A DNA stretch of 12,745 nucleotides, from contig JAFRJF010000191.1 of NCBI GenBank assembly GCA_017432405.1, forward strand, positions 1 to 12,745, in the 5' to 3' direction. This document shows positions 6,946 to 12,745 of the stretch, piece by piece. The translations under genes were made by a program, and so were the position numbers. Positions within the stretch are counted from its first letter, which is position 1. Every line of letters begins with the position of its first letter. The notes beneath the pieces are model-generated. The model had not been told where the DNA came from, did no database searches, and saw nothing but the letters and a program-made list of their open reading frames with translations. Source of the DNA: Clostridia bacterium. Lineage in GTDB: Bacteria > Bacillota_A > Clostridia > Christensenellales > Aristaeellaceae.

Positions 6946-8214
6946 ATGTCCAAGACCCGGGAAGAGCTGCTCGCCCTGCTGAACGGCGAAAACGCGCTGG
7001 AAAACCTTGAAAAGCTGCTGGCCACGGAGGCACTGCCCCCGGTGGCTCGGGACGTGAACAACCACATCCACACCACCTATTCCTTCTCTCCCTACAGCCC
7101 CACGGCGGCGGTGTACTTCGCCCGGGCGGCGGGGCTTTGCACCTGCGGGCTGATGGATCACGATTCCATCGCCGGCGCCAATGAATTCCTGGCGGCGGCG
7201 AAGGTCGCCCGCATGGGCGCGACCATCGGCATGGAGTGCCGCGCCTCCTTCGCCAACACCCCCTTCGCCGACCGCAAGCTGAACAATCCCGACCAGAAGG
7301 GCGTCGTGTACATGGCGCTGCACGGCGTGCCCCACGACCGCGCTGCCGAGCTGAACGCGTTCTACGCCCCCTACCGGGAAAAGCGGAACGTGCGCAACCG
7401 CAAGATGGTGGACGCCATCAACGGCATGATGGGCAAATACGGCGTGACCATCGACTTCGAAAGGGACGTGCTGCCCCTGTCGAACTTCGCCAAAGGCGGC
7501 TCCGTCACCGAGCGCCACCTCTCCAGCGCCCTGGCCTTCCGGATGATCGACGTCATCGGCAAGGGCGAAAAGCTGGTGAAGTTCATCAGGGAGGAGCTGC
7601 AGCTGCCCATCTCCGGCAAGATCGAGGGCTACCTGCTGGACGAGTCCAACCCCCACATGATGTACGACCTGCTGGGCTGGATCAAGAGCCAGCTGATCAG
7701 CCGCTTCTACATCGACGCCACCGACGAGTGCCCCGACGTGCGCGAGCTGCTGGCTCTGTCCGAACGGATGGGAGCAATCTCGGCCTACGCCTACCTGGGC
7801 GACGTGGGCAACAGCGTGACCGGCGACAAGAAGGCCCAGAAGTTCGAGGACGACTTCCTGGACGAGTTGGTGGAATACGTGGCCGGCCTGGGCTATCGGG
7901 CCATCACCTACATGCCCAGCCGCAACACCAAAGCGCAGTTGCGCCGGGTGCGTGCCCTGTGCGAGAAGTACCACCTGTTCCAGATCAGCGGCGAGGACAT
8001 CAACCAGCCCCGCCAGAGCTTCGTCTGCCAGGCCCAGCGTGACCCGGAATACGCCAACCTTTACGAGGCCACCTGGGCGCTGATCGCCCACGAGTGGCGG
8101 GCCACCGAAAATCCCGAAGACGGCCTGTTCAGCGCCAAATCCATCGAAAGGTGGCCCGATCTCAATGAACGGGTGAAGGCGTTCGCCGGCTTCGGGGAAG
8201 CGATGGCGCGGTAA
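6946..8214 (+). CDS. PHP-domain metal-dependent phosphoesterase
   Basis: A 422-residue cytoplasmic protein of the PHP (polymerase and histidinol phosphatase) superfamily, predicted to hydrolyse phosphoesters at a multi-metal site. Metal-ligand motifs are NNHIHTTYSFSPYSP (38-52, H40 and H42), GLMDHDS (68-74, D71/H72/D73), GMECRAS with E97, ALHGVPH with H126, TERHLS with H191 and SGEDIN (348-353, D351). The set looks complete. About 200 residues separate H126 from the final motif, longer than in small PHP enzymes such as histidinol-phosphatase, suggesting an inserted helical region (about 140-270). The ATG at 6946 follows AAGGAAG by 8 bases. The gene has its own promoter and is monocistronic, about 100 bases ahead of the Lrp-type gene with no clear terminator between. 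The substrate is unknown; nucleotide, DNA-end or sugar phosphates are all possible for this superfamily. Confidence 0.88.
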   Translation: MSKTREELLALLNGENALENLEKLLATEALPPVARDVNNHIHTTYSFSPYSPTAAVYFARAAGLCTCGLMDHDSIAGANEFLAAAKVARMGATIGMECRASFANTPFADRKLNNPDQKGVVYMALHGVPHDRAAELNAFYAPYREKRNVRNRKMVDAINGMMGKYGVTIDFERDVLPLSNFAKGGSVTERHLSSALAFRMIDVIGKGEKLVKFIREELQLPISGKIEGYLLDESNPHMMYDLLGWIKSQLISRFYIDATDECPDVRELLALSERMGAISAYAYLGDVGNSVTGDKKAQKFEDDFLDELVEYVAGLGYRAITYMPSRNTKAQLRRVRALCEKYHLFQISGEDINQPRQSFVCQAQRDPEYANLYEATWALIAHEWRATENPEDGLFSAKSIERWPDLNERVKAFAGFGEAMAR

Positions 8215-8229
8215 ATCCGGGTTATACTA

Positions 8230-8258
8230 TTGACCTCCGCCCCAAAACCTTCTATAAT
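8230..8258 (+). promoter_or_regulatory. Promoter of the regulator-aminotransferase operon
   Basis: TTGACC (8230-8235) and TATAAT (8253-8258) are separated by exactly 17 bases, close to ideal sigma-A consensus. Transcription would start near 8265, within an AT-rich run (AATATCGTATATAT) that is a reasonable place for an autoregulatory Lrp-type site, though no clear operator can be defined. Confidence 0.88.
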
Positions 8259-8282
8259 GTAGCAATATCGTATATATCAATT

Positions 8283-8302
8283 GGGGCGGGCCGTCCGTCC
8301 CC
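8283..8302 (+). other. GC-rich hairpin abutting the ribosome binding site
   Basis: GGGGCGG (8283-8289) can pair with CCG-T-CCCC (8295-8302) with one bulged T, forming a 7-bp GC-rich stem. It ends directly at the GGGAGAAAGG ribosome binding site (8303-8312) of the Lrp-type gene. The CCCC arm could alternatively pair with the GGG of that site. It may affect translation initiation; no ligand or partner is implied by the sequence. Confidence 0.5.
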
Positions 8303-8315
8303 GGGAGAAAGGCTG

Positions 8316-8807
8316 ATGACAGGTATGAACACTGAGCTTTTGACGCTGTTGGAGAAGGACGCGCGACTGACGCCGGCGCAGCTGGGAACGATGCTGGGCC
8401 GGGACGAGCAGAGCGTCTCCGACGAGATCGCCGAATACGAGAAGAATCACATCATACTGGGCTATCCGGCGCTGATCGACTGGACCAAGACCGACGACGA
8501 GCTGGTGACGGCGCTGATCGAGGTGCGCATCTCCCCCCAGAGGGGCGACGGCTTCGACCGCATCGCCGAGCGCATCTATCAGTATGAGGAGGTGGAGAGC
8601 CTCTACCTGATGTCCGGTTCCTACGACCTGGCCGTCACCATCACCGGCCGAAGCCTTCGGGCGGTGGCGGAATTCGTGCACGCGCGGCTGGCCGTCATCG
8701 ACGGCGTGACCGGCACGGCCACCCACTTCATACTGAAGAAGTACAAGGAGAAGCACCACCTGTACACCAAGCTGCCGGAGCAGGAAGAGAGGGTGTTGTT
8801 CGTATGA
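8316..8807 (+). CDS. Lrp/AsnC-family transcriptional regulator
   Basis: A 163-residue DNA-binding regulator. Residues about 5-48 form the N-terminal winged helix-turn-helix (LLTLLEKDARLTPAQLGTML, then a recognition-helix region to EYEKNHIILGY). Residues about 62-145 form the RAM/AsnC ligand-binding domain, with the typical LMSGSYDLAVTITG (98-111) and the FVHARLAVIDGVTGTATHFIL end. Such proteins assemble into dimers or octamers and respond to amino acids. The ATG at 8316 lies four bases after GGGAGAAAGG; a second ATG at 8325 is possible. The stop overlaps the aminotransferase start as ATGA. This order, regulator then aminotransferase, resembles B. subtilis AlaR (YugG)-AlaT (YugH), so local control of the downstream gene in response to alanine or a related amino acid is likely but inferred. 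Confidence 0.92.
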   Translation: MTGMNTELLTLLEKDARLTPAQLGTMLGRDEQSVSDEIAEYEKNHIILGYPALIDWTKTDDELVTALIEVRISPQRGDGFDRIAERIYQYEEVESLYLMSGSYDLAVTITGRSLRAVAEFVHARLAVIDGVTGTATHFILKKYKEKHHLYTKLPEQEERVLFV

Positions 8808-9976
8808 TCGACTATGAAGCCGCGCTTTCGCCCCGCGTAAAGGGCATCGCCCCCTCGGGCATTCGCAAGTTCTTCGACCTGCTCGAAAACATGGATTCCA
8901 GCGACGCCATCTCCCTGGGCGTGGGCGAGCCCGATTTCGTCACGCCCTGGCACATACGGGACGCGGGCGTCTACGCGCTGGAGAAGGGCTTCACCAAGTA
9001 CACCTCCAACGCCGGCCTGATGGAGCTGCGCAGGGAGATCTCCAAATATATGCTGCGCCGCTTCGGCCTGAGCTACGACCCCGCAGGGCAGATGGTGGTG
9101 ACCGTGGGCGGCAGCGAGGGCATCGACATCGCCGTGCGGGCCATCGTGAACCAGGGGGACGAGGTGATCATCCCCGTGCCCTCCTTCGTGTGCTACGGCC
9201 CCATCGTGGAGCTGGTGGGCGGCGTGCCTGTGTTTGTCGAAACCAAGGCTGAAAACGAGTTCCGGCTGACCGCCGACGAGCTGCGAAACGCCATCACCCC
9301 CCGCACCAAGCTGCTGGTGCTGCCCTTCCCCAACAACCCCACCGGGGCCATCATGGAACGGAGGGACCTGGAGGCCATCGCCGAGGTGCTGCGGGACACC
9401 AACATCATCGTGCTCTCCGACGAGATCTACGCCGAGCTGACCTATGGCGGGCGGCACATGTCCATCGCCAACATCCCGGACATGTATATCCGCACGCTGG
9501 TAGTGAACGGCTTTTCCAAGGCCTACGCCATGACCGGCTGGCGGCTGGGCTTCGTCTGCGGGCCTCGGGAGCTGATCAAGCAGATGGTGAAGATCCACCA
9601 GTACGCCATCATGTGCGCCCCCACCACCAGCCAGTACGCCGCCGTGGAGGCCATGCGCGCCGGCGACGGCGACATTTCCATGATGTGCAAGGACTACGAC
9701 TACCGCCGCCGGTTCCTGCTGGAAAAGCTGCGGGATGCGGGGCTTGAGTGCTTCGAGCCGAGGGGCGCGTTCTACATGTTCCCGTCTATCCAGTCCACGG
9801 GCATGTCCTCGGCCGACTTCTGCGCCCGCTTCCTCACCGAGGAGCACGTGGCCGCCATCCCCGGCACCGCCTTCGGCGCGGGCGGCGAGGGCTTTGTCCG
9901 GATGTGCTACGCCAGCTCCCTGGCGAACCTGAGCGAGGCCATGGACCGGCTGGACCGGTTCCTGAAGCGCCTGTAG
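8804..9976 (+). CDS. Class I/II PLP-dependent aminotransferase (AlaT/aspartate-aminotransferase-like)
   Basis: A 390-residue fold-type I aminotransferase, typical in length, exchanging an amino group between an amino acid and a 2-oxo acid with pyridoxal phosphate. Motifs are SLGVGEPDFVTP (37-48), KYTSNAGLMELR (65-76), FPNNPTGAI (175-183, N178 contacting the cofactor), SDEIYAELTY (205-214, D206), GFSKAYAMTGWRLGF (236-250, K239 as Schiff-base lysine) and FVRMCYA (364-370, R366 binding the substrate carboxylate). All key residues are present. The ATG overlaps the regulator's stop codon (ATGA, 8804-8807), so translation is probably coupled. Context favours an alanine aminotransferase like B. subtilis AlaT (YugH), but PatA- or aspartate-type specificity cannot be excluded from motifs alone. 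Confidence 0.94.
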   Translation: MIDYEAALSPRVKGIAPSGIRKFFDLLENMDSSDAISLGVGEPDFVTPWHIRDAGVYALEKGFTKYTSNAGLMELRREISKYMLRRFGLSYDPAGQMVVTVGGSEGIDIAVRAIVNQGDEVIIPVPSFVCYGPIVELVGGVPVFVETKAENEFRLTADELRNAITPRTKLLVLPFPNNPTGAIMERRDLEAIAEVLRDTNIIVLSDEIYAELTYGGRHMSIANIPDMYIRTLVVNGFSKAYAMTGWRLGFVCGPRELIKQMVKIHQYAIMCAPTTSQYAAVEAMRAGDGDISMMCKDYDYRRRFLLEKLRDAGLECFEPRGAFYMFPSIQSTGMSSADFCARFLTEEHVAAIPGTAFGAGGEGFVRMCYASSLANLSEAMDRLDRFLKRL

Positions 9977-9980
9977 CCAT

Positions 9981-10004
9981 TGAGCCCCCCGACAGGGGGG
10001 TTCA
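9981..10004 (+). terminator. Hairpin terminator after the aminotransferase gene
   Basis: TGAGCCCCCC (9981-9990) and GGGGGGTTCA (9995-10004) pair over 10 bp, with one G-T pair, around a GACA tetraloop, starting four bases after the stop codon. The following bases (TTGTCTCATC) are a poor T-tract, so this may be a weak or factor-assisted terminator or an mRNA 3'-end stabiliser. Confidence 0.65.
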
Positions 10005-10288
10005 TTGTCTCATCACAGGCGTTGCACAGGAAAGCCGGCACGGCGTGGTCCACGCCATGGATATTGTCAATTGTTGCGGGTTTACCGCCCAGCCCATGGT
10101 CCAGCAGCCATGCCGAAACGGAAAAAAGTGCCCCATGGAGGCAAAATATTCAAAATTTTGTAGCTTGCAATTTCCAAAAAAAGTGGTAATTTAATGTAAA
10201 GCACTATCCTATAATGGGTGGGTTATGGCTGTCCGGGATAATGCCTGTGTTTATCGTACACTTTGAGCTTTGCAGGGAGGGTGGAATT
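10005..10288. other. Intergenic region ahead of the secreted repeat protein; no gene seen
   Basis: No convincing gene lies here. The left half is GC-rich and contains a 7-1-7 palindrome and two CCATGG sites. The right half (about 10120-10215) is AT-rich with several A runs and a short inverted repeat (CAAAAT/ATTTTG near 10143-10160). A TATAAT at 10210-10215 is a candidate -10 box 73 bases before the start codon, but no good -35 is present at 16-18 bases. The length and structure leave room for an untranslated leader or operator, but I recognise no riboswitch class. Confidence 0.55.
10042..10056. repeat. 15-base palindrome, operator-like
   Basis: GGCGTGG and CCACGCC flank a single central T, giving a perfect 7-1-7 inverted repeat upstream of the surface-protein gene. 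An RNA hairpin would need a larger loop (GGCGT/ACGCC with GGTCC), so a protein-binding DNA site is the simpler reading. It is about 150 bases from the candidate -10 box. Confidence 0.5.
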
Positions 10289-12745
10289 ATGAGATTCACG
10301 ATGAAGAGGACGCTGGCGCTGGTGCTGGCACTGATGCTGGCCATGCCGACGTTTGTCCTTGCAGACGGCGTGGCGGTGGCGCAGGACGCGAACGGACAGA
10401 TCACGGCGAACGAGCCGGTGCTGAACGACAGCCCGGTGCCGGACGACAGCCTGTTGCCGGACGACGATCTGTTGTTGGATGGCAACCTGGTGCTGGACGG
10501 CCTGTCGCTGGAGCTGCCCCAGCCTGAGGACCCGTCCAGCGATCTGGAGCTTGGGCCCCAGGACCCCGCGGAGGGCGGCGCTGGAGAACAGCCCGACGCT
10601 CAGGAAGTGGGCGCGCCCGGGGAACCCCCGCTGGAATTGGGGGACGACGCGCAGGGCATCGGGGATGAGATTCCCGTGGCACAGCCGCTGATGCCCCCGG
10701 ATGATGTGCTGGAGGCCACGATGGAGGTGGAGAACGTCACCGACCCCGCGATGGCGGCGAATGATGGTGAGAAAACACCGTGGCAACAATTGGCGGAAGA
10801 TTTTCAATCGAAGAATGCGATCACTTTGACCGCAGACTGCATTGCGTCAGAAAGCGACACAAGGCTTATAAGCGCAACTTCCGGTAGTTTTGCGCTGAAT
10901 TTGGGCAATAATACTATTAACCGGAATCTCAATGCCTCGAAAGAAGAAGGCAATGTCATAAAAACGCAAGTAGACATGACCGTTAACGGCCCGGGTAAGA
11001 TCACGGGAGGGAAAACCAAAGGTAATAATGGAGGCATCTACGGCGGCGGCGGCATAGCGGTCGATGGAGCGAGTACGCTTTCATTGGCTGGGGGTGCGGA
11101 AATTACCGGGAACCTTGCGGATAGTGCAGGTTCTCATGGTTGCGGCGGCGGCGTGTATTTGAGAGAGTCGGATTCGGCTACTGACAAAAACAGGCTCATA
11201 ATGAATAATAGTGCGATTTTATCAAACACCGCTGCAGGCTTCGGCGGCGGCGTGTACTTGGAGGATTACGCCGAATTGGAGATGAACAATGGCGCGATTA
11301 TCTCTGATAACAATGCACAGGAAGGCGGCGGCGTGGTGGTGGATAAATACGCTTCGTTCAATATGAAGGGAGGTTCAATCACCGGCAACCACGCCAACGG
11401 CACTGGCTACGGCTATGGCGGCGGTATATCCCTGAGACCAGATTCCACATTCACAATGGAAAACGGCCAGATTACCGGCAATCACGCGGACTTCAAAGGC
11501 GGCGGCGTTTATATCAGCGACAAATCCACTTTTACCATGACCGGCGGCACAATCGAAGACAACTTTGCGGACTCTGCGGACTGCAACGGCGGCGGCGTGT
11601 ATGTGGGCGGTACCTTTTCCATTGGCGGGGGAAGTAAGATCAGCATTACCGGGAACACCAAGAACGGGAACGCCAACAACGTATACCTGCCAGCGAATAA
11701 AACAATTACAGTCAATGGCACTCTGTCGGATGACTCCATAATCGGCGTGACCACCGCAAATGTACCCAGCAGCAGCAACGGCTATATTCCCATAACGAAC
11801 CGTTTTTCCAAGGCTTACCTTTCGAAAAACTCGGTATTCATAAGTGATAATGCCAATTATGAAGTCGGCGTGATTAATAATACCGATACCGATAAACAAT
11901 TGGGACTGGGGCTCAAGATCGTGCATAAGGCGGAGTCTGTGTCCGTGGACTACGACGGCAATGACCACAGCCCCAAAGTCAATGTGACCGTTCCGGAAGG
12001 TTCTGACCAGACGGTTGTCACATACAAAGGTGAGCTCCCTGAGAAGGTAGGCAAATATACCGTTGAATACGAGGTATCAAACAGCGCCACAGTGACCAGT
12101 AAGTACTGCTTCCCTGCCAAAGGCAAAGGCACGGTAACGATCAGGCCGGTGGTGCGCATAGAAGGCTGGACTTATGGCGAACAGCCGAAGACCCCGACAG
12201 TGGAGTCTGCTTCCCTTCCCCAGGGCGCAACCCTGGCCTATGAATACTTCACTGACGCGGACTGCACGAAGAAAACCACGTCAGCCGATGGCGCGAGCTC
12301 GGAGGACGGCGCTCCCAGGAATGCCGGAACCTATTACGTCAGGGCGACCGCCACGGTCAACAGCAATGAGATTAATAGCCTGGCAAAGTCGTTTACCATC
12401 AAGAGTGCGTCCATGAAGGGTTCAGCCGAGGGCTACAAGGGAGAATACGACGGCAGGGCCCATGGCATCACCGTGTCCGTGACCACCCCGAGTACCGGCT
12501 ACACCGTGAAGTACGGCACGACGAAAGACACGTATGACAAGAGCAGCCTGACCTACACCGAGGCGGGCAATTACACCGTCTACTATCAGGTCACGGCGAA
12601 GAACTATGTGACTGTGACCGGCAGTGAGACGGTGGAGATCACCGCCAAGGCGTCAGACAACCTCAGCATTACACTGAGCCAGGCCGAATACACCTACGAC
12701 GGCGCGGCGAAGAAGCCCACCGTCACGGTGAAGGACAAGAAAACC
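10289..12745 (+). CDS. Secreted beta-helix and MBG-repeat surface protein (N-terminal 819 residues, partial)
   Basis: The frame stays open for 819 codons to the right edge, so only the N-terminal part is seen. The ATG at 10289 follows GGGAGG by 8 bases. Residues 1-25 are a signal peptide (basic start, hydrophobic core LALVLALMLAMPTFV, likely cleavage VLA|DG). Residues 26-160 are acidic, Pro/Asp/Leu-rich low complexity. Residues about 163-245 are a lead-in (AITLTAD, LNLGNNTI) typical of clostridial beta-helix proteins. Residues 252-465 form a right-handed beta-helix with seven GGG[VI] coils (252, 286, 319, 346, 377, 404, 434) alternating with MxxGxI(T/S)xNxA turns. From about 550, MBG/YDG-like beta-sandwich units follow (550-619, 621-705, 706-788, 789 onward), with VDYDG, GEYDG and YTYDG starts. 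A surface adhesin or structural protein is likely; the anchor (LPXTG, SLH or other) is beyond the edge and no ligand can be named. Confidence 0.9.
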   Translation, partial: MRFTMKRTLALVLALMLAMPTFVLADGVAVAQDANGQITANEPVLNDSPVPDDSLLPDDDLLLDGNLVLDGLSLELPQPEDPSSDLELGPQDPAEGGAGEQPDAQEVGAPGEPPLELGDDAQGIGDEIPVAQPLMPPDDVLEATMEVENVTDPAMAANDGEKTPWQQLAEDFQSKNAITLTADCIASESDTRLISATSGSFALNLGNNTINRNLNASKEEGNVIKTQVDMTVNGPGKITGGKTKGNNGGIYGGGGIAVDGASTLSLAGGAEITGNLADSAGSHGCGGGVYLRESDSATDKNRLIMNNSAILSNTAAGFGGGVYLEDYAELEMNNGAIISDNNAQEGGGVVVDKYASFNMKGGSITGNHANGTGYGYGGGISLRPDSTFTMENGQITGNHADFKGGGVYISDKSTFTMTGGTIEDNFADSADCNGGGVYVGGTFSIGGGSKISITGNTKNGNANNVYLPANKTITVNGTLSDDSIIGVTTANVPSSSNGYIPITNRFSKAYLSKNSVFISDNANYEVGVINNTDTDKQLGLGLKIVHKAESVSVDYDGNDHSPKVNVTVPEGSDQTVVTYKGELPEKVGKYTVEYEVSNSATVTSKYCFPAKGKGTVTIRPVVRIEGWTYGEQPKTPTVESASLPQGATLAYEYFTDADCTKKTTSADGASSEDGAPRNAGTYYVRATATVNSNEINSLAKSFTIKSASMKGSAEGYKGEYDGRAHGITVSVTTPSTGYTVKYGTTKDTYDKSSLTYTEAGNYTVYYQVTAKNYVTVTGSETVEITAKASDNLSITLSQAEYTYDGAAKKPTVTVKDKKT
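10415..10504 (+). repeat. Degenerate 18-base tandem repeat encoding an acidic hexapeptide
   Basis: Five consecutive six-codon units encode PVLNDS, PVPDDS, LLPDDD, LLLDGN and LVLDGL (residues 43-72). Neighbouring units share CCGGACGAC or CTGTTG-type words at the DNA level, which suggests unit duplication followed by drift. The segment lies between the signal peptide and the folded domains. Confidence 0.7.
11042..11602 (+). repeat. Seven beta-helix coil repeats with conserved GGCGGCGGCGT core
   Basis: Coil boundaries carry glycine triplets at residues 252, 286, 319, 346, 377, 404 and 434, spaced 27-34 residues. GGCGGCGGCGTGTA is identical at 11144, 11243 and 11588; 11324 shares its first 12 bases and 11498 its first 11. 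Between them, turns with ITGN, ISDN or IEDN recur. The repeat is clear in protein and partly conserved in DNA. Confidence 0.85.

Noticed and set aside
6916..8091. Minus-strand open frame (391 codons) opposite the PHP gene
   Set aside because: Shadow of a high-GC coding region. The plus-strand frame has complete PHP metal motifs, a promoter and a ribosome binding site.
8621..9847. Minus-strand open frame (408 codons) opposite the aminotransferase
   Set aside because: Antisense shadow with His/Gly/Val-rich composition; the plus strand encodes a complete PLP enzyme with all catalytic residues.
9980..10194. Small open frames after the aminotransferase gene
   Set aside because: They run through the terminator hairpin and across AT-rich intergenic DNA, have no ribosome binding site at their starts and show no recognisable protein features.
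10005..10288. Possible riboswitch ahead of the surface-protein gene
   Set aside because: No cyclic-di-GMP, cobalamin, SAM or other familiar core motif is visible. The hairpins present are short, and the one clear symmetry is a DNA-type palindrome.
11042..11602. Possible CRISPR-like or minisatellite array
   Set aside because: The repeated words are in phase with the reading frame and encode beta-helix coils. Units vary in length and sequence, and there are no equal-length spacers.
11375..12159. Minus-strand frames opposite the beta-helix gene
   Set aside because: They arise as the complement of the repetitive Gly/Asn/Thr codons; the plus-strand frame is continuous for 819 codons with a signal peptide.

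Overview
The window looks like chromosomal DNA from a GC-rich Gram-positive of the Clostridia type (Bacillota), probably an uncultured gut or rumen lineage. Four things point that way: a T-box leader with an intrinsic terminator ahead of metG, sigma-A-like promoters, GGAGG-type ribosome binding sites, and a large secreted beta-helix/MBG-type surface protein. The taxonomic placement is inference; no rRNA or marker gene is present.

Minus strand, 15-3678: a three-gene operon metG, tatD-family hydrolase, free methionine-(R)-sulfoxide reductase. The genes are packed with a 1-base gap and then an 11-base overlap. A recognisable promoter and a methionine-specific T-box riboswitch (specifier ATG, antiterminator motif, strong terminator) precede it. 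Charging of tRNA-Met would therefore control both the synthetase and an enzyme that recovers free methionine from its oxidised form.

Minus strand, 3739-6775: a two-gene unit for O-acylation of an extracytoplasmic glycan. It holds a membrane-anchored SGNH-hydrolase-like protein with a C-terminal fibronectin-III-like domain, then an MBOAT acyltransferase whose TTG start overlaps the upstream stop codon and has a very good ribosome binding site.

Plus strand, 6854-8214: a single PHP-domain phosphoesterase gene with its own promoter, divergent from the acylation unit. Plus strand, 8230-10004: an Lrp/AsnC-type regulator and a class I/II PLP aminotransferase, overlapping by ATGA, behind a near-consensus promoter and closed by a 10-bp GC hairpin. 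The pair resembles the Bacillus AlaR-AlaT arrangement and probably serves alanine or related amino-acid metabolism.

Plus strand, 10289 to the right edge: the first 819 codons of a secreted repeat protein that is still open at the edge. It has a signal peptide, an acidic hexapeptide-repeat segment, a beta-helix with seven glycine-rich coils, and at least four MBG/YDG-like beta-sandwich units. It is probably a wall-attached or secreted surface protein, but its anchor lies outside the window.

Most of the window is ordinary, well-recognised biology. The parts most worth a second look are the Met T-box operon that includes methionine sulfoxide repair, the one-base-expanded T-box bulge, the FN3-fused SGNH partner with its sharp composition step, and the repeat architecture of the surface protein. 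I found no CRISPR array, insertion sequence, tRNA, rRNA or phage gene.
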